NCBI RefSeq assembly: GCF_009909145.1
Contig: NZ_JAAAPJ010000008.1
Location: 372,001 to 436,000 of the forward strand
DNA: 64,000 bases
Direction of reading: 5' to 3'
Source: Corallococcus silvisoli
GTDB lineage: Bacteria > Myxococcota > Myxococcia > Myxococcales > Myxococcaceae
Shown here: one piece after another, positions 1 to 9,686 of the stretch
Numbering within the stretch: position 1 is the stretch's first letter
Layout: every line of letters starts with the position of its first letter
Made by a program: the position numbers and the translations under genes
The notes under the pieces: model-generated
What the model was told of the DNA's origin: nothing
What the model saw: only the letters and a program-made list of their open reading frames with translations
Databases searched by the model: none

Positions 1-461
1 TGAAGCAGCAGCCCGCCGCGGAGTACGAGCTGGGCGTGGGGGCGACGACCTTCCGCATCCGGCCGGGCCGCCCGGAGCAGATGCGCCTGGCGGAGCTGAG
101 CGAGCAGATCGTCGCGCGCGCGGAGGTGGGGCTGGCGACGCGGGGCTTCCAGCTCGCGTGGCACAACCGCTTCGCGTATCCGCTGGCGGGGCTGCCCGCG
201 GCGCTGCTGGCCGTGGGGCTGGCGCTGCGCACGAACCGGCGCGGACACCTGACGGCGGCGGTGGTGGAGGGGTTGCTCATCGCCGTGGCCATGTGGGGCC
301 TGATGGTGGTGTCGCGCACGCTGGTGCTCACCGAGCGTCTGGCGCCCGCGGTGGCGGCCTGGATGCCCACGACGCTGCTGACCGTGGTGGCGGTGGCGCT
401 GTGGCTGCGCCGCGAAGGGCTGCTGTACCTCCCACGTCGGAGCGCGACGCGGCCGGTGTGA
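1..461 (+). CDS. LptF/LptG-family permease, C-terminal part (truncated by window start)
   Basis: The reading frame is open from base 3 and ends with TGA at 459-461, so only the last 152 residues are visible. They contain three hydrophobic segments and the sequence HNRFAYPLAGLPAALLAVG, which resembles the conserved start of the C-terminal membrane part of YjgP/YjgQ (LptF/LptG) proteins, where an R/K-x-x-x-P-L element leads into the fourth transmembrane helix. LptF and LptG form the inner-membrane permease of the LPS export machine LptB2FG. The C-terminus ends in a short basic tail. Whether it is LptF or LptG cannot be told from this fragment. An LPS-export gene fits the O-antigen locus about 5 kb downstream, although an unrelated block lies between. 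Confidence 0.6.
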   Translation, partial: KQQPAAEYELGVGATTFRIRPGRPEQMRLAELSEQIVARAEVGLATRGFQLAWHNRFAYPLAGLPAALLAVGLALRTNRRGHLTAAVVEGLLIAVAMWGLMVVSRTLVLTERLAPAVAAWMPTTLLTVVAVALWLRREGLLYLPRRSATRPV

Positions 462-501
462 GCCGCGCCTGGGACGTGGGCCCGGGGCGTCGTTCGGGGG
501 C

Positions 502-1677
502 TCAGCCGCGAAGGAGCCGCCGCGTGTGGCGGGCCAACTGCGCCTCCTCGTCGCTGGGCAGCACCCGCACCGGGTGCGCGGACGCGTCGGAGCTGATGAG
601 CTCCGCGTTCGCTTCGTTCCTTCGCGCATCCAGGGTGATGCCCAGGTGTCCCAGCATCCCGCAGACGCGCTGGCGCACCGGGGCGCTGTTCTCGCCGATG
701 CCGCCCGTGAACACGAGCAGGTCCAGGCCCCCAAGCACCGCCGCGTAGGCACCCACCGTCTTCGTGATGCTTCGCGTGAAGACGTCCACCGCCAGCGCCG
801 CCCCGGCGTGGCCCGCCGCCGCGTCGCGGGTGAGGGCCTGCATGTCGCTCGTGGCCTCCGACAGTCCCCGGAGCCCGGCGTCGTGGTTCACCAGCGCTTC
901 GAGCGCATCCGCGTCCAACCCGCCCGTGCGCAGCAGGTACAGGAGCACGCCTGGATCCAGGTCGCCCGTGCGCGTGCCCATGGGAATTCCGCCCGTGGGC
1001 GTGAAGCCCATCGACGTGTCCACCGAACGTCCGTGTTCGAGCGCCGCGAGGCTCGCGCCGTTGCCCAGGTGGGCCACCACGGTGCGGGCTGGCACGGTGG
1101 GCTCGAGCCTCGCGACGATGGACTCGTAGGACAGCCCATGGAAGCCATACCGCTGGACGCCCTGGTCGCGAACGGCGCGGGGCAGGGGGAGCGTCGAGGC
1201 GACAGCGGGCAGGGTGACGTGGAAGGCCGTGTCGAAGCAGACGAACTGCGGCACCCCCGGGTAGCGCTGCTGAGTGGCCCGGATGAGCCTGAGCGCCGGA
1301 GGAATGTGGAGCGGCGCGAAGTGCGTCGCGTCCTCCAGCGCCTTCATCACCTCCGGCGTCAGGGCCTGATGCTCGCGGAGGTGGGGCCCGCCATGCACCA
1401 CGCGGTGCCCGATGGCCTGGGGCCTCGCGCCGCCCAGCTCCTCCAGGTGCCGCACGGCCTCGCGGAAGGCGTCCTCCTGTGACGGATGCCGCACGTCCAC
1501 CGCGCGCACCTGCTTCCCCGTGCCATCCTTCACGACGAGCTGGCCGTGCTCCGCGCCGATAGGCTTCGCGCTGCCCTTGAAGCGCACCGCCTCCTGGCGG
1601 CCCTGTTCGACGTAGAGGCCGAACTTCAGCGACGACGAGCCGCTGTTGATGACCAGCACCGCGCCGGCGTCGCTCAT
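502..1677 (-). CDS. ackA: Acetate kinase
   Basis: Interconverts acetyl phosphate + ADP and acetate + ATP in the cytoplasm. The 391-residue length is usual for the family. Motifs run in order: N-terminal phosphate loop VLVINSGSSSLKF, HRVVHGGPHL, CFDTAFH with the catalytic Asp, YGFHGLSYESI, HLGNGAS, GGIPMGTRTGDLDPG, and FTGGIGENS near the C-terminus. I chose the ATG at 1675-1677 (MSDAGAV) over one four codons upstream because it forms an ATGA overlap with the stop of the phosphoketolase gene, implying translational coupling. The context says the enzyme converts phosphoketolase-derived acetyl phosphate to acetate with ATP gain. Confidence 0.95.
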   Translation of the reverse strand: MSDAGAVLVINSGSSSLKFGLYVEQGRQEAVRFKGSAKPIGAEHGQLVVKDGTGKQVRAVDVRHPSQEDAFREAVRHLEELGGARPQAIGHRVVHGGPHLREHQALTPEVMKALEDATHFAPLHIPPALRLIRATQQRYPGVPQFVCFDTAFHVTLPAVASTLPLPRAVRDQGVQRYGFHGLSYESIVARLEPTVPARTVVAHLGNGASLAALEHGRSVDTSMGFTPTGGIPMGTRTGDLDPGVLLYLLRTGGLDADALEALVNHDAGLRGLSEATSDMQALTRDAAAGHAGAALAVDVFTRSITKTVGAYAAVLGGLDLLVFTGGIGENSAPVRQRVCGMLGHLGITLDARRNEANAELISSDASAHPVRVLPSDEEAQLARHTRRLLRG

Positions 1678-4034
1678 CGTGCCGTCCACTTCCAGTCGGC
1701 CACCTCGGGCATGTCCTCACCGTGCTCCGACACATGGAGCTTGTGCTGCTGGCGCACCTCCGAGAACCGCTGCTCCGCGGCGTCCAACCGGTGGCGCGCG
1801 GCGCGCGAGTGCCGGATGGCCACCAGCGCGAGGGTGAAGCGGTCCATGTCGTTGAGCACCGTCATGTCGAACGGGGTCGTCGTCGTGCCCTCTTCCTTGT
1901 AGCCGTGCACGTGGATGTTCTCGTGGTTGAGCCGGTTGTACGTGAGCTTGTGCACGAGCGTCGGGTAGCCATGGAACGCGAACACCACGGGCTTGTCCTT
2001 GGTGAACAGGCGATTGAAGTCCTCGTCGTTCAGCCCGTGCGGATGGACGCTCACCGGCGCGAGCTTGAACACATCCACGACGTTGACGACGCGCACCTTG
2101 AGCTCCGGGGCCCACGCGCGCAGCAGCGTCACCGCCGCCAGCGTCTCCAGGGTGGGCACGTCGCCCGCGCAGGCCATCACCACGTCCGGGTCGCCGTCCT
2201 CGTTGCCGGCCCAGTCCCACGCGCCGATGCCCTCCGAGCAGTGGCGCACGGCGTCCTCCATGCCCAGCCACACCGGGGCCGGCTGCTTCCCCGCGATGAT
2301 GAGGTTCACGTAGTTCTTCGAACGCAGGCAGTGGTCCGCCACCGACAGGAGCGTGTTCGCATCCGGCGGCAGGTAGATGCGCACCGTGTCCGCCTTCTTG
2401 TTGGCCACGTGGTCGATGAAGCCCGGGTCCTGGTGGGAGAACCCGTTGTGGTCCTGCCGCCAGACGTGCGAGCTGAGCAGGTAGTTCAGCGACGCGATGG
2501 GCTTGCGCCAGGGCAGCTCCCGCGCGGATTTGATCCACTTGGCGTGCTGGTTGAACATCGAATCGATGATGTGGATGAACGCCTCGTAGCAGGAGAAGAA
2601 GCCGTGGCGTCCGGTGAGCAGGTAGCCCTCCAGCCAGCCCTGGCAGAGGTGCTCGCTCAGGACCTCCATCACGCGCCCGTCCACGGAGAGGTGTTCGTCC
2701 GTGGACTCCACCTTCGCGTCCCAGCGCTTGCCGCTGACCGCGTAGACATCCTGGAGCCGGTTGGAGGCGTTCTCGTCGGGCGCGAACATGCGGAAGTTGC
2801 GCGTGGCCAGGTTGTCGCGCATGACGTCCCGCAGGTAGCCGCCCAGCACCTTCGTGGCGCTGACGTGCTTGGAGCCGGGCGTGCCCGGGTCGACGGCGTA
2901 GTCGCGGAAGCCCGGCAGCGCGAGCGGCACCAGCAGCTGGCCGCCGTTGGCGTGGACGTTGACGCCCATGCGCAGCCGGCCCTTGGGCGCGATGTCCGCC
3001 AGCTCCTCGCGGAAGGTGCCGTGCGCGTCGAAGAGCTCGCGGGGGCGGTAGCTCAGCAGCCATGCTTCGAGGATCTTCAGGTGCTCGGGGTTGGAGCGCA
3101 CGGACTCCAGCGGTACCTGATGGGCCCGCCACGTGCCCTCCACCGGCTTGCCATCCACCACCTTCGGGCCGGTCCACCCCTTGGGGGTCCGCAGCACGAG
3201 CATGGGCCAACGGGGGCGGGTGGGGTCCTTGTTCTCGCGGGCGTGGCGCTGGATGCGGCGGATCTCGGCGTAGAGGGTGTCGAGCACCTCCGCCATCCGC
3301 TGGTGCATCGTCTTCGGGTCGTCTCCCTCCAGGAAGTGGGGCCGGTAGCCGTAGCCGCGGAAGAGGGCTTCCAACTCGTCGGCGTCGATGCGGGCGAGCA
3401 CCGTGGGGTTGGCGATCTTGTACCCGTTGAGATGCAGGATGGGCAGCACGGCGCCATCGGTGATGGGGTTGATGAACTTGTTGGAGTGCCAGCTCGCGGC
3501 GAGCGCGCCCGTCTCCGCCTCTCCGTCGCCGACGACGCAGGGGACGATGAGGTCCGGGTTGTCCAGCACGGCGCCGTACGCGTGGAGCAGGGAGTAGCCC
3601 AGCTCGCCGCCCTCGCTGATGGAGCCGGGGACCTCCGGCGCGTCGTGGCTGGGGACGCCGTAGGGCCAGGAGAACTGGCGGAACAGGCGCTTCATGCCGT
3701 CGCGGTTGCGTTCGATGTTGGGATACAGCTCCGTGTAGGAGCCTTCCAGGAACGTGTTGGCGATGATGCCGGGAGCGCCGTGGCCGGGGCCAATGAGATA
3801 CATCATGTTGGCCCGGTGGTTCCGGATGATGCGGTTCAGGTGCACGTAGATGAAGTTGAGGCCCGGCGTGGTGCCGAAGTGCCCCAGGAGCCGTGGCTTG
3901 ATGTCCTCCCGCGTGAGGGGCCGCTCCAGCAGCGGGTTGTCCTTGAGGTAGATCTGCCCGACGGACAGGTAGTTCGCCGCGCGCCAGTAGGCGTCGATCT
4001 TCTCCAGTTCCTCGTCACTCAGTGGACCGGCCAT
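1674..4034 (-). CDS. xfp: Xylulose-5-phosphate/fructose-6-phosphate phosphoketolase
   Basis: Thiamine-diphosphate enzyme cleaving xylulose 5-phosphate (and often fructose 6-phosphate) with phosphate to acetyl phosphate and an aldose phosphate. The 786-residue length matches the family (about 790-800). Visible features are the N-terminal LSVGQIYLKDNPLLERPL element, a GHGAPG motif, the ThDP-binding VGDGEAETGALAASWHSNKF, NGYKIANPTVLAR, and the C-terminal FAFHGYPTLVHKLTYNR with HVHGYKEEGTTTTPFDM typical of phosphoketolases. It is the first gene of a two-gene unit with acetate kinase (4-nt overlap). Together they give a carbon-conserving route from pentose or hexose phosphates to acetate plus ATP. 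Upstream 4035-4322 must hold its promoter, but I see no convincing -35/-10. Confidence 0.95.
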   Translation of the reverse strand: MAGPLSDEELEKIDAYWRAANYLSVGQIYLKDNPLLERPLTREDIKPRLLGHFGTTPGLNFIYVHLNRIIRNHRANMMYLIGPGHGAPGIIANTFLEGSYTELYPNIERNRDGMKRLFRQFSWPYGVPSHDAPEVPGSISEGGELGYSLLHAYGAVLDNPDLIVPCVVGDGEAETGALAASWHSNKFINPITDGAVLPILHLNGYKIANPTVLARIDADELEALFRGYGYRPHFLEGDDPKTMHQRMAEVLDTLYAEIRRIQRHARENKDPTRPRWPMLVLRTPKGWTGPKVVDGKPVEGTWRAHQVPLESVRSNPEHLKILEAWLLSYRPRELFDAHGTFREELADIAPKGRLRMGVNVHANGGQLLVPLALPGFRDYAVDPGTPGSKHVSATKVLGGYLRDVMRDNLATRNFRMFAPDENASNRLQDVYAVSGKRWDAKVESTDEHLSVDGRVMEVLSEHLCQGWLEGYLLTGRHGFFSCYEAFIHIIDSMFNQHAKWIKSARELPWRKPIASLNYLLSSHVWRQDHNGFSHQDPGFIDHVANKKADTVRIYLPPDANTLLSVADHCLRSKNYVNLIIAGKQPAPVWLGMEDAVRHCSEGIGAWDWAGNEDGDPDVVMACAGDVPTLETLAAVTLLRAWAPELKVRVVNVVDVFKLAPVSVHPHGLNDEDFNRLFTKDKPVVFAFHGYPTLVHKLTYNRLNHENIHVHGYKEEGTTTTPFDMTVLNDMDRFTLALVAIRHSRAARHRLDAAEQRFSEVRQQHKLHVSEHGEDMPEVADWKWTAR

Positions 4035-4322
4035 CTGTCATCTCCCCATGCGGACATCGCGCATCCCGGGGCACCAGACTCCAACCGCGCCGTGACGGGT
4101 GAAATCCGTGATGGGAAATGGCGGGCGCGTCGGCTTCCCGACAGCATGGCCGCCCTTGCTTGAACCCGGCTCCCCTGGCGGACGTCAGCGCAAGGTCAGA
4201 CGCATGACGTGGCGCCGGCGGTCAGGCCGCCCAGCTTCCGGTGCGCGGGGCGCGGCTTCCTGGGGGCGGGCGGCTTCGCGGACCTGGGCATGGCCCGCGA
4301 AGCATCGCGCCGCACGGCGGCT

Positions 4323-5792
4323 TCAATGGGACGAGGGCACGTCGGCCAGGTTCACCGGCGTGGTGGCGCGCTTCACCTTGGGGAAGAACAGGCCGGCGGC
4401 GAACGCGGCGAGCATCGCCGAGCACATGATCCAGAAGTTGATGGACAGGCCGGTGTCGAGCGCACCGCCGAGCGCCTCGAGAATGGAGGGGGCCAGCCCG
4501 TGTCCGTGCTCCGGTCCGAGCAGCTCCGCGGCCGCGCTCACGGGGACGTTCGGATCCTTCATGAGCTGCGAGACCAGCACGCCGCCCATCACGCCCACCC
4601 CCAGCGACCCGCCGATGGTGCGGAAGAACATGCTGCTGGCGGTGGCCACGCCGCGAAGCTCCCAGCCGACGCTCGTCTGGACCGCGACCATCGTGGCCAT
4701 GGCGGCGAAGCCCAGGCCCAGGCCGAACAAGCCCATGGCGATCTCCGGCACGAGCATGGACGCGCCCGGCTTGAGCAGCAGCGCCATGAGCACGGTGCCA
4801 ATGGACGCGAGGCCCAGGCCCCCGACGATGAGCGGCCGGAAGCCCGTGCGCACCATCACCTTGCCGCCGATGAGGCTCGCCAGCGGCCAGCCGACGATCA
4901 TCGGGGTGATCATCCCTCCCGCCATGGTGGCCGAGCCACCGAGGACGCCCTGCACGTACAGGGGCACGTAGGTGGTGGCGCCGAACTGGGCGGCGGAGAA
5001 GAGGGCGCCCGCCACGGACGAGATGGCGATGGTGGGAATCTTGAAGATGCTCATCGGGATGATGGGCTCCGCGGCGCGCAGCTCCACGAGCACGAACGCG
5101 ATGAGGAGCACCGCGGCGACGGGCAGGGCGAGGAGCGTACGGCCGGTGCCCTGCACGCCGAACAGGAGGGCCACCACGCCGGAGGACAGGAGCGCCGCGC
5201 CCGCGTAGTCGAGCCGGGCGCGAGCCTTGCGCTGGAGCTGCTCATGGAAGAACACGACGAGCAGGACCATGGAGCCCACGCCGATGGGGATGTTGATGAA
5301 GAAGACCCAGTGCCAGGTCAGGTACTTCACGATGAGGCCGCCGGTGAGCGGTCCCGCGAGGCCGGCGATGCCCCACACGGCGCTGAACGCGCCCTGGACC
5401 TTCCCGCGCTGCTCCAGCGTGTAGATGTCCCCGATGATGGTGAGCGCGATGGGCTGCATGGCCCCGGCGCCCAGGCCCTGGAGGACGCGGAAGACGATCA
5501 GCATGTTCATCGACGTGGAGAGGCCACACGCGATGGACGCGACGAGGAAGAGGCTGGTGCCGAAGAGGAGGATGGGCTTGCGGCCGTAGAGGTCCGCGAG
5601 CTTCCCGTAGATGGGCACGGTGATGGTGGAGGACAGCATGTACGCGGTGAAGACCCACGCGTAGTGCTGGATGCCGCCCAGGTCGCTGACCACCGTGGGC
5701 ATGGCGGTGGAGACGACGGTCATCTCCAGCGCGGCGATGAAGAGGCACAGCGCGAGAGCCAGGGTGGTGAAGGGTCGGTGGGTGGTGCGCAT
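4323..5792 (-). CDS. MFS multidrug exporter, DHA2 (EmrB/QacA-like) family
   Basis: A 489-residue integral membrane protein with about 14 hydrophobic helices, as in the DHA2 drug:H+ antiporters. The N-terminus has LCLFIAALEMTVVSTAMPTV in helix 1, matching the family's conserved LD-x-T-IVN-A-LP motif with E in place of D. The loop 2-3 motif A is GKLADLYGRKPILLFG, and motif C-like glycines are in helix 5 (IAGLAGPLTGG). The next segment, WHWVFFINIPIG, is typical of the family. It stands alone, divergent from the waaL-like gene, with no adjacent adaptor or regulator, so the substrate cannot be inferred. Confidence 0.9.
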   Translation of the reverse strand: MRTTHRPFTTLALALCLFIAALEMTVVSTAMPTVVSDLGGIQHYAWVFTAYMLSSTITVPIYGKLADLYGRKPILLFGTSLFLVASIACGLSTSMNMLIVFRVLQGLGAGAMQPIALTIIGDIYTLEQRGKVQGAFSAVWGIAGLAGPLTGGLIVKYLTWHWVFFINIPIGVGSMVLLVVFFHEQLQRKARARLDYAGAALLSSGVVALLFGVQGTGRTLLALPVAAVLLIAFVLVELRAAEPIIPMSIFKIPTIAISSVAGALFSAAQFGATTYVPLYVQGVLGGSATMAGGMITPMIVGWPLASLIGGKVMVRTGFRPLIVGGLGLASIGTVLMALLLKPGASMLVPEIAMGLFGLGLGFAAMATMVAVQTSVGWELRGVATASSMFFRTIGGSLGVGVMGGVLVSQLMKDPNVPVSAAAELLGPEHGHGLAPSILEALGGALDTGLSINFWIMCSAMLAAFAAGLFFPKVKRATTPVNLADVPSSH

Positions 5793-5982
5793 GTCGGAAG
5801 GTTCAGGCCCGGGGAAAGGCCCCTGGGTAACGCGTGCCTGTCCGCGTCGCCAACGTCAAGCACGTGAATCCCGCTTGGGGGTGCAATCGTTGGGAATTCC
5901 AGGCCCACTCTGGAAGGTCGGCGGTGGAGGGGGCGTCCAGGTGGGGTAGGGTCCGGCGGCCTCGTGGGTTCGAGGCGCACGC

Positions 5983-7257
5983 ATGGTCACGGATTCGAAA
6001 ACGAGCGAGGCGGGACGTTGGAGGACGGCGGTCGCCGGGGTGCTGGGGCTCTACGCGGTAGGGCTGGTGCTGGCGGAGGCGGTGCTCCAGGCCGGCGCCA
6101 TCCTGGCGCTCGCGTTGGCGCTGGCGCTGGTGGCGACGAAGCGCCTGCGACTGGAGCAGGACGTCCGGGCGTTCGTGCTCGCGAGCGTCGCGCTGTGCGG
6201 GTGGCAGCTCGTGTCACCCGCGGTGGCTCTGATGACGGGAGCGGCGGCGAAGTGGCCGAGGGGCGCGAGGTACGGCCAGGCGCTGGACTCGGTGGCGGGA
6301 GCGGCGGTGGCGTGCATCGGGACGCTGGGCGTGCCGTGGGTGATGCTGGGAGGCCTCGTCGCGGGAGGATGGCTGCTGGCGGCGGCGCTGGGCTTCTTCC
6401 AGCACCGGGTGATGTGGCCGTGGGAGCCGCCCCGGTTCCTGAAGCTGAACCTGTCGCGTCTGCACGAGAACTTCGGCACGGAGGAGCAGCCGAGGTACGC
6501 GGCGGGAGGGTTCTTCTTCCACCGGCTGCGCTTCGCGCATGGGGCCATCGCGGTGCTGGGGCCCGCGCTGGCGGTGCTCGGCCGGTCGAAGGTGACGCGG
6601 CAGCGGGTGTTGGCGGGGGCGGTGGTGCTGGCGTTGCTGCTGTCCATCTACGGTTCGTTCGCGAGGGCGGCGCTGGGCGCGGCGTTGGGCGTGTGCGTGC
6701 TGGCGTTGTTGCTGTTGTTGCGGGGGACGGCGAGGAAGGCGGGGCTCGGGGTGGCGGTGGCGCTGGTCGTCCTCGTGTTGCTGACGCCCGCGTGGCGGGA
6801 GCGCTTTGGCAAGGCGGTGGACAACCTGTTCGGCGGGGGGGAGCGGTCGTTGGCGATGTCCGTGGGCTGGCGCCTGGTGCGTGAGCACCCCTGGGTGGGC
6901 GTGGGCTTCGGGAACCACAAGCCCGCGGCGCTGGCGACGCAGGCGGAGACGGGCATCACGGACCTGCTGGCCACGGACTCACACAACCTCTGGCTGACGG
7001 CGTGGGCGGAGACCGGGCTCCTGGGGCTGGCGCTGCTGGCGGCGATGCACGTGCTGCTGGCGAGGGCGCTGGTGCGGAGGCACCGGGCGGGTTCCATTCC
7101 GGCCACCGGCGCGTTGTTGTCCTTCGTGGGCTTCCACGTCCTGGGGTTGGTGCACTACCTGCCGTTCCACTCCAGCGTGCATCTGTCCTTCATGCTCGTG
7201 TGGGGACTCGGGCTGTGTGAGCGCGAGGGCGTGGTGCGGCCGTTGTCCGGCTCCTGA
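5983..7257 (+). CDS. waaL: O-antigen ligase-like membrane protein (WaaL family)
   Basis: A 424-residue polytopic protein with about 10-12 hydrophobic helices. The large periplasmic loop carries WVGVGFGNHKPA and, later, TDSHNLWLTAWAETGLLGL. The H-N-x-x-L plus E-x-G-x-x-G pattern is typical of the Wzy_C/O-antigen ligase family, which transfers polymerised O-antigen from undecaprenyl diphosphate to lipid A-core in the periplasm. The family also contains Wzy polymerases, so sequence alone does not settle ligase versus polymerase. The order ligase, two glycosyltransferases, priming phosphotransferase matches my recollection of M. xanthus MXAN_2919-2922, where MXAN_2919 was reported as the O-antigen ligase. 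Here two extra genes separate it from the glycosyltransferases. Confidence 0.8.
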   Translation: MVTDSKTSEAGRWRTAVAGVLGLYAVGLVLAEAVLQAGAILALALALALVATKRLRLEQDVRAFVLASVALCGWQLVSPAVALMTGAAAKWPRGARYGQALDSVAGAAVACIGTLGVPWVMLGGLVAGGWLLAAALGFFQHRVMWPWEPPRFLKLNLSRLHENFGTEEQPRYAAGGFFFHRLRFAHGAIAVLGPALAVLGRSKVTRQRVLAGAVVLALLLSIYGSFARAALGAALGVCVLALLLLLRGTARKAGLGVAVALVVLVLLTPAWRERFGKAVDNLFGGGERSLAMSVGWRLVREHPWVGVGFGNHKPAALATQAETGITDLLATDSHNLWLTAWAETGLLGLALLAAMHVLLARALVRRHRAGSIPATGALLSFVGFHVLGLVHYLPFHSSVHLSFMLVWGLGLCEREGVVRPLSGS

Positions 7258-7280
7258 ATGATGATGGATGGCCCTCGGCG

Positions 7281-9587
7281 TTAGAGCCCCAGCTCCAAGC
7301 CAATGCCCGGCGCCACGGACCAGAGCGTCTTGCGGGTGCGGGTTCCCGGGTACCACTCGCCCACGAGCTGCGCCCGGAGGCGCTCCACGAGCGTGATCCC
7401 CACGAGCGCCTGGACGACTGGCCGTGAGCACGCGGTCACATGGCTGGCGCCTCGGTCCAGGCATGGCTCCGTCCCGTAGCTGTCATTGGCGCTGAACAGC
7501 CACCCCGCGCGAATCGCGAACCGGCTCTGGGAGAGAACGGACTGCCTCGAGCGTGGCTGGAACTCGAGCCCTCCCACGAGGGCGACACCGAACGGGGCGC
7601 TGCTGCTTCCCGCGGAGAGGACATCCTCGAGTCCCCGGAACCCAAGCGCGCTCGCGAACCGGAGTCCGGAGGGGAGCGGGAGCTCGGAGGCCGCGACGCT
7701 CAGCCCTGCTTCGCTCTCGGTGGGGCCCAGCGTGGCGTGGAACACCAGGCGCTGGGATTCGTAGCTGATGCTGTCCACCGCGAGCTTGCCCGCGAAGCGC
7801 ACCGTGGGCTTGTCGGCCCCGGGCTGCACCGCCGCCAGCCGGCTTGCGGCGCTCCCGAGCGCATGGCGGATCCGCAGGACGGCGAGATCGCCTCGGCCCC
7901 TCGGCACGCCCAGATCGCGAAACTGGAAGCCATAGGCCCCCAGCAGCCGCATGGAATACGCCAGCTCTGTCTCCTTGTCGCTCCGCTTCCAGTCGGGCCA
8001 TTCGGAGGGATGGAGGCCGGGGACCCTGGGCGGTGGCTGCCCCGCGATGGCGCGGTCGCAGTGCGCGTTTCGCCAGGAGGCAGGGGGCGTTGTCCCCGCG
8101 GACTTGCTGCACGCGTCGTAGAGCTGATCCAACGACATCTGCAACAGCGCCCGGAAGTCCTCGAGCCCTTCGCCCTGACACGCCTGGGCCGCGTTGGGTG
8201 AGGAGTCATAGACGGCGCTCATGCATGTGAAGGGCTGCCATCCCCCAAGACCTTTCGCGGCGTTCGCGAGCAGCCTTTCGGAGGGCTTCCATTCCTCCCG
8301 GAACGCGTCATCCAACATCCGGCGGGCGTCATACATGCCGAGGTAGAAATCAAAGACACGGAAGCCGGTCTCGAAGAAGCCGAGGAACGCGAAGAGGGGC
8401 GCACCGGCGGCGGGGAAGTGCCGGCGGGGAAGGGTGAGCCGCCGGGCGATCTCCGGCTCCTCCTCGAGGAGCAGGGCCAGCTCCTTGGACCGCGCTGTAT
8501 CCACGAAGGCGGCCAGGACCTCCGCGAGGATCGCTGGCAAGGACTCGGGAGCCGTCCCGGTTGGGGCCGGGGGCGCGACCGGATACTCGGTGGCGTCTGG
8601 ATCGATGAACGCGAACGTGATGCCCCCGGGCGTCGTGTGCACGTCTGGCCTGGGGACCGGGCGCCACTCCAGCCGTCCATTCGGTGCTTCGCGCAGGCCA
8701 TCGCGAGCAAGCCCCACCGCGAGGCGAAGCGGGGTGTTGTCGAAGACGCCGCCGTCGATGAAGAGATCGCTCCGCGCCTCCGTTGGCAGGCACACCCCCG
8801 GAGTGGCGGAGGCGTTCGACGCGCAGGTGCGCAGCATCTGGGGCGCGAACGCGATGGGGAAGGACATGGACGCGAGCAGGAGTCGGCGCAGGTTCGCGAA
8901 GGGGATCTCCCCGTGCGCGTCTGTTTCAAGCATCAGCTCCAGGCGGCGACTCTCGGGCGTGGTGTAGTTGGTCGCGCGCGGCGGCTGTCCGGGTCCTCGG
9001 CCCTGGATGCGGATGGCGAACTTCTCTTCGAGGCGCGGCAGGTCGAGCCGTCCGTTCGCGACCTGGAGCACCCGGGGCGCCGTGCGCGTCGTCGAGACTC
9101 CGAGCACCACGTCGCACGTGGAGTCGAGGCCGCGATTCCAGGCCTGTTCAATATGGGCGGCGCGGCGTTCGAGCTGATCCCGGGAGAAGACACCCAGCGC
9201 CGTCGTCGAGGCTGGAATGAAGAGGTCGTTGAATCCAATGGGGATCCAGATGTCCCAGAACAGGGATTGGGCAGGGCTGGGAGCATTCACGCCACAGGCC
9301 GACATCACTGTCAGCAGGGCGTTGAGGCTTCCCGCGGATGCGCCTGTCACCAGCCGGAGATCCAGGGTGCGCGCGCCCTGGGAAGACGTCGTCGCGTAGT
9401 ACAGGAGCCCCGCCTCGTAGGTCCCCAGGGACACGCCTCCGCTCACCGTGAGCGACGCGGCCGTCGGGGGCACGGGCTGGGTGGGGGCGGAAGCCTGCGC
9501 GCTGGCCTGTGAAGTGATGAGCACCAGGACACAGGCGAGGACCTGGGGCCACGGGCCGCGACCCCGTGAGGTCACACGACTGGACAT
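7281..9587 (-). CDS. Secreted patatin-like phospholipase
   Basis: A 768-residue protein with an N-terminal signal peptide (hydrophobic core LACVLVLITSQASAQA). I chose the ATG at 9585-9587 because an upstream extension of the frame is Arg/His-rich shadow sequence. The patatin fold is visible: the oxyanion-hole loop SGGVSLGTYEAG, the nucleophile elbow LVTGASAGSLNA (G-A-S-A-G) and the dyad aspartate in LFIDGGVFDNTP. The C-terminal roughly 250 residues lack lipase motifs, have alternating polar and hydrophobic strands, and end in GIGLELGL. That is compatible with an outer-membrane beta-barrel, as in patatin autotransporters, but this is inference. It faces the VOC gene and is convergent with waaL (23-bp gap). 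Its position inside an O-antigen locus suggests a recent insertion. Confidence 0.8.
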   Translation of the reverse strand: MSSRVTSRGRGPWPQVLACVLVLITSQASAQASAPTQPVPPTAASLTVSGGVSLGTYEAGLLYYATTSSQGARTLDLRLVTGASAGSLNALLTVMSACGVNAPSPAQSLFWDIWIPIGFNDLFIPASTTALGVFSRDQLERRAAHIEQAWNRGLDSTCDVVLGVSTTRTAPRVLQVANGRLDLPRLEEKFAIRIQGRGPGQPPRATNYTTPESRRLELMLETDAHGEIPFANLRRLLLASMSFPIAFAPQMLRTCASNASATPGVCLPTEARSDLFIDGGVFDNTPLRLAVGLARDGLREAPNGRLEWRPVPRPDVHTTPGGITFAFIDPDATEYPVAPPAPTGTAPESLPAILAEVLAAFVDTARSKELALLLEEEPEIARRLTLPRRHFPAAGAPLFAFLGFFETGFRVFDFYLGMYDARRMLDDAFREEWKPSERLLANAAKGLGGWQPFTCMSAVYDSSPNAAQACQGEGLEDFRALLQMSLDQLYDACSKSAGTTPPASWRNAHCDRAIAGQPPPRVPGLHPSEWPDWKRSDKETELAYSMRLLGAYGFQFRDLGVPRGRGDLAVLRIRHALGSAASRLAAVQPGADKPTVRFAGKLAVDSISYESQRLVFHATLGPTESEAGLSVAASELPLPSGLRFASALGFRGLEDVLSAGSSSAPFGVALVGGLEFQPRSRQSVLSQSRFAIRAGWLFSANDSYGTEPCLDRGASHVTACSRPVVQALVGITLVERLRAQLVGEWYPGTRTRKTLWSVAPGIGLELGL

Positions 9588-9686
9588 CGACCGCGGCTCG
9601 CTGCTCCGGAGAACTCCCGGGAGCGGCGAGAATGGAGGGGGCGGCATCTGCCGCTCAAGGGGCTCCCGGAGCGGGAGGAAGCGGAC

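Noticed and set aside
4209..5867. A 552-residue open frame on the plus strand
   Set aside because: Antisense shadow of the DHA2 exporter; Glu/His/Gly-rich composition without structure.
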